From Carya illinoinensis (taxonomy: Eukaryota > Streptophyta > Magnoliopsida > Fagales > Juglandaceae): DNA of 64,000 nt. Below the pieces are notes generated by a model. The model was given only the letters and a program-made list of their open reading frames with translations. It ran no database searches and was not told the DNA's origin. Positions within the stretch are counted from its first letter, which is position 1. Each line of letters opens with the position of its first letter. Shown piece by piece: positions 22,993-37,207 of the stretch. The DNA is taken from positions 11,272,001-11,336,000 of the forward strand of contig NC_056760.1 in assembly GCF_018687715.1 (NCBI RefSeq), given 5' to 3'. Both the position numbers and the translations under genes were made by a program.

Positions 22993-23411
22993 TGTTGTGC
23001 CTCCGACCTGTCCAAAAATCATACAAGAAGATATTTAAGTGGTTCAGTAAATTGTCTACGTCCACTGGAGTCTCTTTTATAAAATTTTTACGAGATTTAT
23101 AAAAATCTACAAATTCTCATCTCTCTCTCACGTATCCTCTTTCTCTCTTCTTTTCTTCTCCCCCCACCACCCTTAGCCCTGCCCTAATCTCTCACCGCAG
23201 TGAGGATGATTTACACCATTGCAAATGATCTCCTTTTATAGGAGAAGCCCACCTAACGTAGCCACCATAATTGACAACCAAGAAATTTCCAGCAGGTTTC
23301 CTTTACTATTGAGGGGCTGCTGCAGCTTTCTAAGACTAGTGGGAAGCTTCTTTCAATGGGTGGGTGGCTGCAAACTCAAATGGCAACTCACACTTGGGGG
23401 GTTTTCCAACA
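22993..23411 (-). repeat. 5' LTR of copy A
   Basis: 419 bp, running in plus-strand sense from TGTTGTGCC to TTCCAACA, followed by TSD tcccc (23412-23416). Confidence 0.9.
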
Positions 23412-23577
23412 TCCCCTGCTTTACAGCACCCGAAACAGAGCATTTCACCAACTCCACGACCGAGAAGCCAGCAAGCCCACGGTGCCTTTGCACCACCCCT
23501 AACAATCATGCCCAAACCCGTATCACCGTGAGCCATCATCACACGCTATCTCCACCCTTCTCGGTTGCTCCCTTAGT

Positions 23578-26150
<2,573 letters not shown>

Positions 26151-26524
26151 TTTAAAAACAATTATACTGATAGTAAAACGATGTCGTTTTAGGAATACTC
26201 AAAACGACGTCATTTTACTAAAATGCTAAAACCCTCCCCTGACTCCCATTCTCCCAAACCCCTCTTTCTTTGAATATCAACCCTCTCTCAAACCCTTACT
26301 CTCAAACCATCTCTCTCACTCTCGCACCTTTGTCATCGCCAACGCCATTGCCGAGCGTCCTCTCCTACACTCTATAAAATCTATAAGTATCCCCATCCCG
26401 AGCCCTCTTTTTTAGGTCTTTTTTGGATTTTGTCTTGATGTGAAGGATGAGATTGATTAATGTAGTTAAATGATGGGATTATGATTTGTGCACTGTGAGA
26501 ATTTGTGTGATTGTGTGGTCTGTT

Positions 26525-26760
26525 ACTAAGTATCTAGGGTTTCAATCCGAAACCCTAACGTAATTTAGGGTTTCAATTGAAACCCTAAAGTAATTTATAT
26601 TAGAGGTTTCGGATTGAAACCCTAAACTAATTTAGAGATTTCAATTTTGAAGTCCCTAATTAATTTAAGTTTTGAATTTAAATTCTAAACTAATTTAGGG
26701 TTTCAATCTGAAACCCTAAATTAAGTTTGTGTTTTCAAAATTGAAACCCCAAACTGTTAT
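26525..26760. repeat. Telobox-like palindromic repeat zone in hAT copy 2
   Basis: At least four modules of the form TTTAGGGTTTCAAT followed by GAAACCCTAAA occur at roughly 50-60 bp spacing. Each module is its own imperfect inverted repeat. The words equal the plant telomere repeat unit and telobox (AAACCCTAA), but the spacing rules out a telomere tract. Confidence 0.7.
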
Positions 26761-26845
26761 GGGTTTTAACTTTAAAATTTCTAATTTAATTTTGCAATAT
26801 GTTTTGGGGGTTCAATATTGAGACCCTTCGAATCAATTAGAGGTG

Positions 26846-27385
26846 GTAAATCGTATTAATAGGTTGTGTTAGTATTGTATTAGGTTGTGTATATTATATG
26901 ATATGGGTGAACCCGTTTGTGTAAATGGGTTGAATTGACCTAAATAATTCATTTAACATGATTAATATAATTTTACATAAAAGTCAAAATCATAATATCT
27001 CCCAAAAATATAAAACTAACCATATAAGTCTAAAATTACAATCCAAATAATAAAAACATCAAAACTACAACTAGTGGAAATGTTAGGGACGATTGTAACT
27101 CCTGAAAACTGACTCAATAAGGTCTGATAGAGAGTTAGGAAATACAAAATAGGGTTAGGGTATTTTTATTTTTATGTTAAAAATGATATAATTGTAATTT
27201 TGAGTAAAACATGTTAACAAGTCACTAACAGGTTAAGCGGGTTGACCCGTTAACGAATCGTGTCTTAACGGGTCAATCCGTTTTGACCTAAACAAGTTAA
27301 CATAAAATCCAAATCTACTAATTCAGTGTCTTATTCGTGTTGTGTTAACGGATCGTGTCATATATTGTCATCCTTATCACTGGTG
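26846..27385 (-). repeat. Dispersed repeat D, copy 2 (inverted, nested in hAT copy 2)
   Basis: On the minus strand it reads GACACGATCCGTTAACAC, then GGTCAAAACGGATTGACC and GTTAAGACACGATTCGTTAAC. These match words of the copy at 7765-8215. It lies between the telobox zone and the transposase frame of hAT copy 2, so it inserted into that element. Confidence 0.5.
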
Positions 27386-27420
27386 TTCATGATTGTATGA
27401 TTTTAACTATTTTGTGATTT

Positions 27421-28400
27421 TTGCATCGTGCCATCATGTTAGGTTTTTGTCAATCAACGAGAATAGATAGTGAATCAAATCCAACTATTAGGGTTAGTGC
27501 TAGCTCTCCTGACCCAACAGACCCCCTTACTACTACCCTTACCCCTACACTTATGGGTCCACCAAATAAGAAACTAGCTTTAATTGTGTTGTCTCACTTC
27601 ACCAAAATAGAAGATGGTGGCCCCAATAAACCTTAAGCTAAGTGTAACCATTATGGTAAAATGTATGGATGTCACTACAGTAGATATGTTTTATTCCAAT
27701 TGAAGGTTCACTTAGAAGAACAATATAAAAGAGTCCAATTAGACGCTCTTTACAAGAAAGTAGTCAATCTAGAATTGAGATTAGAGTTAAGAAAATGGCA
27801 GATGGGGGGAGTAGGGAGGAGAGCGTTGAATGGGTATATAAATTATGATTCGGAGGATGTAGGAGATACCTAACTTGTATGGTGATAGTAGATGAGCTAC
27901 CCTTTCAATTTGCGAAGGGTAAATGGTTCTAAGCATACTTTAAGTACTTGAAAACTAGATTTAACATTCCTTCTCTCCACATGATGGCGAAGGATATTAT
28001 AAAATTATACGGTATACAAAGAGGACTGTTAAGAAACCAATTGAGGGGTCAAATAGTTTACCTAGCAACAGATACATATACATCGGTCTAAAATTTTAAT
28101 TATATATCTTTAACAGCACATTTTGTAGATTGTGATTGGCAATTAAATAAAAAAAAAATCTTAAGTTTTATCAAATTGTCAATCGCATGGGGTGAGGCCA
28201 TTAGGAAGGCCTTAGAGGTTGGAATAAATGAGTTGGGGTTGGAGTGAGTTGTGATGGTAACATTTGATTACGCTTCTTCTAACGATACCACTTTAGAGTA
28301 TCTTAAGAATAAGTTTAGAGAGAACAATAAGACAATTATAGGTGGTGAGTTACATGGAAGATGTCCCACATATCCTAAACAAAATTGCTAGAACCACGGG
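27421..28400 (+). pseudogene. hAT transposase N-terminal part with mutated BED zinc finger
   Basis: The frame LSHFTKIEDGGPNKP, then a stop, then AKCNHYGKMYGCHYSRY and LKVHLEEQYKR, is a BED-type zinc finger. Two cysteines appear replaced by tyrosine: CNHC to CNHY, and QC to QY after the LKVHLEE segment. Further on come a KDIIKLYGIQ segment at about 27990, FDYASSNDTTLEYLKNKF at about 28265, and CPHILNKIA-like text at about 28375 in shifted frame, where the insert begins. Stops and frameshifts are numerous. Confidence 0.8.
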
Positions 28401-29420
28401 GTAATCATGTCCATGTGGCATTAAATTAAATAGCACCGTTTTATTTTTTTTTTTCTCAAAACAGTTCCTTCCAATGTTGCTTCGGCTTCATCTCAGTGTT
28501 TTCAGTCTTCCCATTTCCAACTTTCAAACAAAAATGCTCCCTAAACACAGAGGTTACTTCGTCTTCCCCAAGCACAGAGTTAACATCCAAATTCAAGACT
28601 ACAATTTAAGAGTTAAAAGTGGTGGATTTCTCTATTTTTCAAGCCTATAGGAGATTCTGGGTAAATCAAGATGTATTAGAAGCTGAGAAAAAGGAATAAA
28701 GATCCAAAAGCCAATTGCTTTCTTGCAGGAGTTGTGAAAGGGCATGTAACTAAGAAAGAAATATCCAAAAGCCAATTATTTTCTTGCAGGAGCTGTGAAA
28801 GGGCATGTAATTAAGGAAGAGTGAGGTGGGCCAATACCCAATATTTCTTGGCTTGAGAAACCTGGTTCACATAAAGCCAAGAGATTCATGGTCTACATAT
28901 TATATGAGATTTGGTGCTCAAGCCCCCTAATAAACATGGACCCAGGTCTCCGATGTCGTTCCTCAACATTTTTTATTATTATTTATAGTCCAAATATGTA
29001 ATAGAATCCTTAAGTTAGTAAAGGAAATTTTTACCCATTATGAACAGATCTGTAATAGAATCCTTAGCACAGTGAGCTCCACAAACCTCCACCCTTTTTG
29101 GAGCACCGAATCTCACAGTAGAATCTCAAGAACTGCTTGGGAGTCAATGCAGGCACAAGTTGGTGAAAGTTGGCATCAGAAGAAGAATCAAAAGATGACC
29201 CAAAGCTCTGCTTTTTCTCCTATTCACGAACAAGCCTAGATCTGAGACCCACGAAGACGACCCCTCTGCTAATTTCGTTTCGGCGTTGGTTTATGTCTTC
29301 TTCATGTCCTCTGATTTACTTTCGTCCATTTATTTTTTTTTCAAATAATATATCAGCTAATGTGGCCAGCCGATTCCATCATGGTTTCTCACCATGATTG
29401 TACGTAGAACTGTTCTATTC
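28400..29420. mobile_element. Unidentified insert inside hAT copy 2
   Basis: The transposase text breaks at about 28390 and resumes at about 29425 with ILNLIVINGLNDMHD and VRFLRSSLARLGKFK. The intervening 1 kb has no homology to hAT that I can see. It contains a 61-bp tandem duplication and a 75-codon frame (29170-29397) without a known domain. Ends and target duplication are not identified. It could be a non-autonomous element or captured genic DNA. Confidence 0.5.
28702..28823 (+). repeat. 61-bp tandem duplication
   Basis: Two adjacent units start ATCCAAAAGCCAATT at 28702 and 28763. Each continues with TTTCTTGCAGGAG and TGTGAAAGGGCATGTAA, with few differences. They lie in the insert inside hAT copy 2. 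Confidence 0.9.
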
Positions 29421-30130
29421 TAAATCTTATTGTGATTAATGGTTTGAATGATATGCATGATTTGATTGTAAGGGTTGGAACTGCGGTGAGGTTTTTGAGA
29501 TCCTCATTAGCACGACTTGGTAAATTTAAGATTGTTGCAAGGGTTGTGGGTATTAAATATATAAAGGGGTTGTATATTGATATTCGTACAAGATAGAACT
29601 CAACATTATTGATTTTGGAGACGACCTAGGAGCTTAAAAATGCCTTTAAATTATTGGGTGAGACATACAATATGTCAACCATTTTAATGATGATGGGGGA
29701 TTGGGCAAGCCTAATGATGATGATTGGATTGTTGTTGGGATTTTTGTAGAATTTTTTAGGCTTTGCTACAAGGTCACAACCACCATTTTCAATTCTTTGT
29801 ACATTACATCCAATGAATTTTATCAATAAGTATGTCAATTGAAAGAACAATTAGATGAAATGTGTAGGAGTGACCAAACTAGGTTGTAAGAAATAGCAAT
29901 AAGCATGCGGACTAAATATGACAAATATTGGAAAATTTTGAGTAGGTTCATTTTCCTATATGTGGCTATCATTCTTGACCCACAGTATAAAATTGATAGC
30001 ATGGTGTATGAATTAGCATTGGTGAATGGGAAGGCATGAGCGGATTATATTGCAGTAAGGGTACAAGAAGTCTTTAAAAGATTGATGAGTTTGCCACGTT
30101 CAGGAATAGTAATATTCAAGTTTCTACACC
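29420..30130 (+). pseudogene. hAT transposase C-terminal part of copy 2
   Basis: Scattered frames read NLIVINGLNDMHDLIVRVG, VRFLRSSLARLGKFKIVARV, NSTLLILETT and later YDKYWKILSRF. These parallel hAT copy 1 (VRSSPSRLEKFK, NSTFLMLEATF, YDKYLKDLSRL). No open frame of useful length remains. Confidence 0.75.
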
Positions 30131-30739
30131 TACCGTATTCATGGGTGCCCAATCATAATAATCTCATCTTGATCTCAATGTCATCTAATTTAATTTTTTC
30201 ATCTAATTTAATTTTTTAACTTTCCACATATCTATATAATGTTTGTATTTGTGATTTTTTTTTTTTTCAGATTTTATAGCCTCACGTGCTCACTTGCCCA
30301 AGCCTAATCCCAAATTTCTAATGATCTAATATGAAATCCTTGATAGCCTTACTTGGTTTGTTCTTGTAGTTTTATGTTCTTAACTTTTTTATATATGTAT
30401 ATATTATTTGTAATTTTAATTTATTTTCCTATTAACATTTTAGATTTTATAATCTCAGAATCTCACTTGCCCACTACTCCCAAATTCCAATTTCAAGACT
30501 CAAAATCATCTTACTAGCTACAATTTGTAATATTGTAATATTATCCATTTAAATTATTTGACAATTTGTAATATATTAATTTATAATAGTTTTAATTAAT
30601 TTGTATTATTGTAATAGTTTAGAATATTTAGATTTTTATGTTTGTATGTTTTAACAACCATTGTTTCATTTTATGTTATTTGTAAAATATAATTTTATAT
30701 TTATTTTTTTATTTGTAGACAGTTTTTTTTTTTTTACTT

Positions 30740-30940
30740 TGGGCCCAAAATAACCCAAAAAAAGTTCTGGCCCCTTTGGCGCCAGATGGATCAAGACTTC
30801 AAACCCACCCCTCAGCACCTGAACGGGGGGCCTCGCCTCTACTGTGCGGGGCTGGATTCCAAGTGGCAAACCCCACCCTTGCAATGGCGGGAGCAAAGTG
30901 CAAGAAGCGGGCACCCCCGCCTTGGGGGTGTAGATAGCAG
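30740..30940. repeat. GC-rich hAT right subterminal region
   Basis: GC-rich text (GGGGCTGGATTCC, CACCCCCGCCTTGGGGG) in otherwise AT-rich surroundings. It parallels 17830-17986 of hAT copy 1 and 40430-40590. Confidence 0.5.
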
Positions 30941-30950
30941 TTATAGTATG

Positions 30951-31505
30951 TAAGTCATATGCACACTCTTAAAAAAGTGAAAAAATATGAGACTCATATA
31001 AAAAAAAATATTTTTTTAATATTGGACTCTACCTTTTTCAAAAGAAATATATGAAATTTGTCTACCTTATTATTATATCTAATATTACTCAATATAAAAT
31101 TATAAAAAAATTATTTAAGATTTTATTTAATGTGAAAGTCTACCACTTCAGCCAAAATGTTAAAAAGATGTGTATTTTGACTTTTGGTCCTATTTATAAT
31201 GAAATCATACCAAGCATATTTAAGGAGCAAAACTTTAGATTAGTTCAAGCTTAAAGCTATGTTTGGGCACTTAGATAAGATATCGCAAAGTACACTAGAA
31301 GATGTTTTACTCTTTTTTTTTTCTTTCCCTTTTTTTATTGGTCTTTTTAAACGAAAGAACAAGAACATTGAAAGGGCAAAACCCTAAAATGTAGGAGGAG
31401 TAGGGTATATCTTCACTTTCCTCCTCTTCATGTCTATCAACTCTATCTTGTTATCAATCACATTATCTTGTTTCCCTTTAAAAAAAAAAAAACTATCTTC
31501 ATCAT
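30951..31505. other. AT-rich spacer
   Basis: No gene seen. Short segments (GAGACTCATATAAAAAA, then TTTTTTTAATATTGGACTC) resemble inner parts of MITE-B. A 67-codon frame at 31051-31254 is probably chance. Confidence 0.35.
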
Positions 31506-31510
31506 GTTTT

Positions 31511-31943
31511 TGTTGCGCCTCTGGCCTATCCAAAAATCACACAAGACGATAGAAAGACAATATTTAAGTGGTTCGACAACTTGCCTACGTCCACTAAAAT
31601 GGAAACTCAGTATTTTTAATATGTTTGTACAAAATTACAAACACTCATAAACAATCTCTCTATCTCTCAAATGGTCCTCTGTTCTAGGTTTCCCTATAAC
31701 TCAAATTTTGCCCTCAACCCTTTGACTCGATCTCTCACCACAGTGAAAACGATTTTAATTTTCAGCAAATGGCCTCCTTTTATAGGAGAAGCCATGGGGG
31801 ACAAAACACTCACACTTCTTGACCAAGAGGGAGGATTCTTTCGGTGCAGCAATCTTGGTCAATATTTGCTGCCAGAGACTTTCGGTGGATGGGTGGGTGG
31901 CTACAAATTCAAATGGCATTTCACACTTGGGGGGTTTCCAACA
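31511..31943 (-). repeat. 3' LTR of copy B
   Basis: 433 bp. The plus-strand edges are TGTTGCGCC and TTTCCAACA, followed by ATCACCCCCTCCACCC, the complement of the polypurine tract. Confidence 0.9.
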
Positions 31944-33691
31944 ATCACCCCCTCCACCCAAGTGTGTCATACTAAGATGCTACAAACGATTGCATCATTT
32001 AAATGATTGCACTCCTTTATTGGAATGCTTGTTAGCCATGAGAGATTTTCGCTACCAAATGCATCTACAGGTATGTCTTCAAATGGATATCCAGATGCCT
32101 CTCCAAATGCATCTTCAGATGCATCAGCATCGTCTACATCCACGAAACTTGTAAGGGATTTTCTTCAAATGAGATTTACAAGTGCTTAACTGTACAATCT
32201 CAACTCTCTAGGATTCTTCTTTCGCTCGAGTCCATGAATCCTCACTCATGTACACCTTGAACAAACTGAGCTTCGCTCGAGCCACAGCTAAGCGAACAAT
32301 CTGCCTGGTGCCTTTACAATTTTCAAAACCAGGCTCCATAATCCTACAATCACACCAATCTCCAACTTGGAGACTGGTTCTCAACATGCTAGCCTCTATC
32401 TCCAGCATGATCTCTTATCATCTCTACGATTTTACAGCTCATGTCTTCAAGTTTAGAAGACTAACTAAAGTGATGCATAACTTTAGTTCATCACGTACAA
32501 TGCCCTTAATCAACACATCTATATAGGGCAACACATCTCCCACTGCACTAGGAATCAATGGTCTCGCACGAACCTTGACACATATCAGAGAACCTATTGC
32601 TAAGGTCTCCATCTCTGACCTAGGTGACTGACTCCTCATCCTGCTGTTAACATATCCTGTATTCAGTCGATGTGCCCATCTTGTGTGCAGTCTTTGCTAA
32701 CTTCGACTTGCATAATCTCCATTCTTGTAAGATTTTTCTTCATATCGTAGTTTACAACCTTCATTCAACAGGATATAGTTTAAAGTAATAACCACCGTGG
32801 AGGTCTGATCGTCTTGGCAGTCATGCGATTATCAACTTTAGGTGTAGATATCCCTAGAACATCTGACGTTTTGTTCCCATCTCTCACACCTTTGCTTCAT
32901 GTCATAGTCTATGGAGATTTCTTTAGGTTTAGATGAGGAAAAATAAAACTGAGTTCCTTTAACTTCCTCATCTAATTCACACGACCATTACCACGAGCCA
33001 AGACCAATGAATCATTCGTGATCTTCCATGCCCTTTTGAGAAAACACACCTTAATGACTGTTGTCTTCAGGCTGTCTTTAACAGCATTGTGCACTACAAG
33101 AAATACGACGTCATGTATTTCTTCAGTCACCATATTCACAACATCATTCTCAGTTTTCTCCTATTTTAGCAGTTTCTTGTGGCCTGTCTTGCCACAATTC
33201 CTAGCGAGTCATCTGTTATCCAGATTTTAACCTGCCTCTGTTCTTATTCATGGACTTTGACTAATCCAAGCTTCTGTCCTGATTATCAATATTCAGGACT
33301 AACAAACTCGAGATCTTGCCAGAATCTCTTCTGCGCACCTCCTCATCTAGGATAAAATCTCTTACATTAAGAAACTTCAACTTCGACTTTTTGATCACAA
33401 TGCCAAATACTATTGGGCAACAAGAGTACTTTCTGCCTTTTCTAAAGTTGAACTGTTTCTTCATGTGCACTTTGTTATTTATAATTGGCTTTTCAAAGAA
33501 AACCACAATAAGATCCGTTGCGGTTCACCTCTTAATAACATTATGTTCCATGAGTTTGTATGACTGCTAAAACTTGCTGATATAACAAGTTAATCAACAT
33601 CGTCCTATGATCTAAAATTTGCTTCTCAAATTTCATGATCCAAACTAGCTTAAATCAAACCCAAACGAATTGAGTCTGGCAACGTTGGACT

Positions 33692-33921
33692 CCAACTAGT
33701 TGACATCAAGCCCAAAACCAATGAGTCTAGCACGACTCCATCTGGCCGACATCAAGTCCAAAAAATATAAGTCTGGCACGACTCTAATTGGCTGCAATCA
33801 AGCCAAAAACAAATGAGTCTGTCAGGACTCCAACTGGCTGCAATCAAACCAAAAACAAATGAATCCGTCATGACTCTAACTGGCTAAGATCAAGCCCAAA
33901 AAAAATGAGTCTGGCACGACT
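33692..33921 (-). repeat. 46-bp tandem array of copy B
   Basis: Anchors (CCAACTGGCT and variants) occur at 33692, 33738, 33784, 33830, 33876 and 33922: a regular 46-bp period in five units. The last anchor is the start of the first 152-bp unit. Confidence 0.88.
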
Positions 33922-34870
33922 CCAACTTGCTGCAATCAAGCCCTAAATGATCCGCAACTCATGAACAGTTTCAATCGAAAGTACAAATGGCGAATCTCAA
34001 CATTCTCACCGTATAGATGAGTCTAGAATTATCCAAATAGTTTGTCAGTACTATTTGATCATCATAATTAAACTTCAACTGTCGTAGATCAAGCCCAAAA
34101 TGATCTGCAGCTCTGAACAATTCAGAACGAGAGTGCCGATAGTGAATCTCAACATTCCCACCTTACAGATGAGTCTGAAATAATCCAAATAGTTTGACAT
34201 CACTATTTGATAATCGCAATTGAACTCCAACTGGCGTAGATCAAGCCCAAAATAATTTGCAACTCTGAACAGTTCAGATCGAAAGTACCGATGGTGAATC
34301 TCAACATTCCCACTGGATAGATGAGTTCGGAATGATCCAAATAGTTTGTCAACACTATTTGATCATCGCAATTGAACTCCAACTGGCGTAGATCAAGCCC
34401 AAAATAATATGCAACTCTAAACAGTTCGGATCGAGAGTACCAATGGAAAATCTCAACATTCCCACTGTACAGATGAGTCCGGAATGATCCAAATATTTTG
34501 ACATCACTATTTGATCATCGCAATTGAACTCTAACTGGTGTAGATCACGCTCAAAATGATCTGTAACTCTGAACAGTTCATATCGAAAGTACTGATGGCA
34601 AATCTCAACATTCCCACCGTACAAATGAGTCCGGAATGATCCAAATAGTTTGTCAACACCATTTGATCATCACAATTGGACCCCGAATGGCTTAGATCTA
34701 ACCCAAAATGATCTGCAACTTATGGACAGCTCAGATCAAAAGTACCGATGGCGAATCTCAACATTCTCACCGTACGGATGAGTCTGGAATGATCCAAATA
34801 TTTAGAAAGCACTATTTGATCGTTGAAATCAGACTTCGAATGGCTTAGATCTAGTCCAACAAAGATCCAA
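33922..34870 (-). repeat. 152/153-bp tandem array of copy B
   Basis: Unit starts lie at 33922, 34075, 34227, 34379, 34531 and 34683, with a partial unit from about 34835. Spacing is mostly 152 bp, so the 51-codon frame seen in copy A is mostly broken here. The sequence of a unit is otherwise that of copy A. Confidence 0.9.
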
Positions 34871-35225
34871 AAAACAGATGGTCCAAATCGTCTGGCGCGT
34901 GGCATACATGCATTGCAGCAGGGCGTCTAGCGCGGGTGGCTTTACACACGCAGAGTGCTCCTAGGGCACGTGGGGGCGCGTGAGAGCGTGCCACTCACGC
35001 GTCTTCATCCCCTGATGCGCGTGAGGGAGTGTGGGAGCGTGTCACCCACTCGTCCTCTTCATCTGGTGCGACTGGGGCGCGTACGGGCTCCTTTGGCATC
35101 CGTTTTTTATGTCATTTACGGCAATGGATTTGTCTTGATGCGAGGAACATCATAGTATGGTCAAAAGTTTATTTCGATCAACTTGATTTTTCTAGACAGT
35201 ACGAAATCAAAGCTCTGATACTAAT

Positions 35226-35660
35226 TGTTGCACCTCTGACCTGTCTAAAAATCACACAAGACGATAGAGAAACAATATTTAAGTGATTCGGCAACTTGCC
35301 TACGTCCATTGAAGCGGAAACTCAGTATTTTCAATATGTTTGTACAAAATTACAAACACTCATAAACAATCTCTCTATCTCTCAAATGGCCCTCTATTCT
35401 AGGTTTTTCCAGAACTCAAATTTCGCCTTCAACCTTCTACCTCAATCTCTCTCACTGCAGTGAGGATGATTTTAATTTTTAGCAAATGACCTCCTTTTAT
35501 AGGAGAAGCCATGGGGGACAAAACACCCACACTTCTTGACCAAGAGTGAGGCTTCTTTCAGTGCAGCAATCTTGGTCAATATTTGCTGTCAGAGACTTTC
35601 GGTGGATGGATAGGTAGCTACAAATTCAAATGACATTTCACACTTAGGAAATTTCCAACA
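35226..35660 (-). repeat. 5' LTR of copy B
   Basis: 435 bp, TGTTGCACC to TTTCCAACA in plus-strand sense, followed by TSD gtttt (35661-35665). Confidence 0.9.
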
Positions 35661-35883
35661 GTTTTTAATCACATTATGAATTGATAACAGATACTAAATT
35701 ATCTCCACTTTTGTACCCTCAAATGTCAATCGGTTCAATTACGTTATGTTATAGATAAAGGCGTTATCTTCAATTTTCTTTTTTGCACTCGAATGTTATC
35801 AAGTTCAATCACTTTATCTCCGTTGTTTAAAATCTCCATATCAATACAAAGTGAACCAGATAAATGTTCTAGTCACAAAGTAA

Positions 35884-36030
35884 TTTTATAAACGTAAACT
35901 TACAAATTGAAATGATTTGATGTAGTACGTCAGATTGTAAAATTATTTTTATTATAAAATAGATCTAACGTATCATATAAAATCACATTAGTTTGTAAGT
36001 TTACTTTTGTAAATTATCTTTATAATTGTA
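35884..36030. repeat. MITE-A copy 1
   Basis: Left arm AACGTAAACTTACAAATTG and right arm TTAGTTTGTAAGTTTACTT are near-perfect inverted repeats. The core has TGATGTAGTACGTCA and TATTATAAAATAGATCTAAC. Related copies lie at about 37208, 37715 and 45088, with weaker fragments at about 39085 and 42460. Confidence 0.7.
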
Positions 36031-36423
36031 ACACTCATGCTCGGTAAAATATAATCACTTGAAGTGAATTACTCAAATAAGCCTGAAAATCATGGCAAAT
36101 ATTTGTTAATTTGATGGGTTAGCACATATAAACCCATCAAAATTGAAAGCATGAGATTGAAAAGTCTAAAATTAGAATCTATGGGCCAATTTGTCCGAAG
36201 ACAAACAATATGAATCATTTTAGTATTTAACCTTTATATTGTCAAGAGTCAAGACCACAGTATTTTTCCATGAAAATGCCAAGACAAGACTAAGGGATAC
36301 AAAAGGGAGGAAAATAGAGACAAAAAATTTAAAAATTAGTCCATGAGTTTACACCTAAAAGATATTGTTACAGGTTTGCAAAAAAATAATGTATAGTCCT
36401 TGGATTTTATGTTCTAAAAATTT

Positions 36424-36600
36424 CGAATAATGTTATTTATAATCGTAAAATATGTAAATATTATATAGTCGTTTTGAAAAAAAATAAGATTTACTCTTAA
36501 AAAATTAATTTTTTAATATAAATTTTATATTTATTTATTTTTTTTAAATAATTATATAACACTTATATAATTACGATTATAACTATTATTTTTAAAAAAG
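36424..36600. repeat. MITE-B copy 1
   Basis: Arms AATAATGTTATTTATAATCG and (inverted) AATAATAGTTATAATCGTAA flank a core with ATATAGTCGTTTTGAAAAA and TAAAAAATTAATTTTTTAA. Related copies lie at about 38893-39066, 63605-63760 and, weakly, 41420-41530. Confidence 0.6.
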
Positions 36601-37207
36601 TTGACTAGGTATGATACGTAAATAATGATGGACTCATGCAACATATCCTCCTCGTCCCACAACCCACATTTCAGCCTGAAGTTCAATCTGGTGCATGGGC
36701 TATAATAATTGGGTAAAGCTAAAGCGTGTAGCTTTCAAAGCCCTACTATAGGCTCGTTAGCAGCTCAATATGAATATAAGCCACTATGCCTGAGATGGAT
36801 TACAAGAGATATATATATATATATATATGATTATTGTCCTTAAATATTTTTATTTAATTTTTTTTGTAATTTTACTTGACTTGTAATTGAGAAAGAAGAA
36901 AGTGGTATAGAAAAAGTGGAAATTCAAATAAAATGAATGCAAGCAATTTATATATTTTAATTCCAAACTATTGTGTGAAACGAACTTAAAATATCTCATT
37001 GCAATAAAATATTTAAATATAGGAGGACTTTGAGTATGCGAGTCAGGGCGTCTTGCTCATATTGAAAGACACATCACTGGCCTTTTCCGGAGGAGATCAA
37101 ATTGATTCTAAAACATTGAAAGAACTATAGAAAAATGAAAATGAATTTGCATAAAGAAAAACAAACACATTAAAATGATAATAACCTTATAAAACAACTA
37201 TGATTTA

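Larger units (their letters stand above)
19587..23411 (-). mobile_element. Pol-deleted copia-type LTR element, copy A (minus strand)
   Basis: A 3.83-kb element has LTRs at 19587-19964 and 22993-23411, flanked on both sides by tcccc (19582-19586 and 23412-23416). On the minus strand the order is: 5' LTR, tRNA-Met PBS (22992-22979), leader, a tandem-repeat array (22715 to 21662), a gag remnant, scattered pol crumbs, polypurine tract (about 19989-19965), 3' LTR. Copia affiliation rests on the gag remnant and a short end-of-pol match to the element at 2.3 kb. RT and integrase cores are missing, so it could only have moved with proteins supplied by another element. A close relative is at 31511-35660. 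Confidence 0.88.
26160..30950 (+). mobile_element. hAT DNA transposon copy 2 (degenerate, twice interrupted)
   Basis: This region follows the same plan as hAT copy 1: a leader with AAAACGATGTCGTTTT and CT-rich text, a telobox-like repeat zone, a BED zinc finger and transposase relic, and a GC-rich right subterminal region (about 30740-30930). A left GC-rich terminus was not found, so the copy is probably truncated. Repeat D (26846-27385) and an unidentified insert of about 1 kb (28400-29420) interrupt it. Many stops and frameshifts are present. Confidence 0.65.
31511..35660 (-). mobile_element. Pol-deleted copia-type LTR element, copy B (minus strand)
   Basis: A 4.15-kb relative of copy A. 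LTRs are at 31511-31943 and 35226-35660, flanked by gtttt (31506-31510 and 35661-35665). Internal order matches copy A: PBS (35225-35213, one mismatch), GC-rich leader (34890-35095), 152-bp array, 46-bp array, gag remnant (about 33545-33290), pol crumbs, polypurine tract (about 31968-31944), 3' LTR. At 32439-32600 (minus) a frame reads VLIKGIVRDELKLCITLVSLL. This aligns with the end of pol at 6640-6705 of the copia element (MLTKGVTLEKLKLCATSAGLL). RT and integrase cores are absent. Confidence 0.88.

Noticed and set aside
26525..26760. Interstitial telomere tract
   Set aside because: The telomere-like units are isolated by 20-30 bp of other sequence and alternate in orientation. They belong to a hAT leader repeated in copy 1, not to a telomere array.
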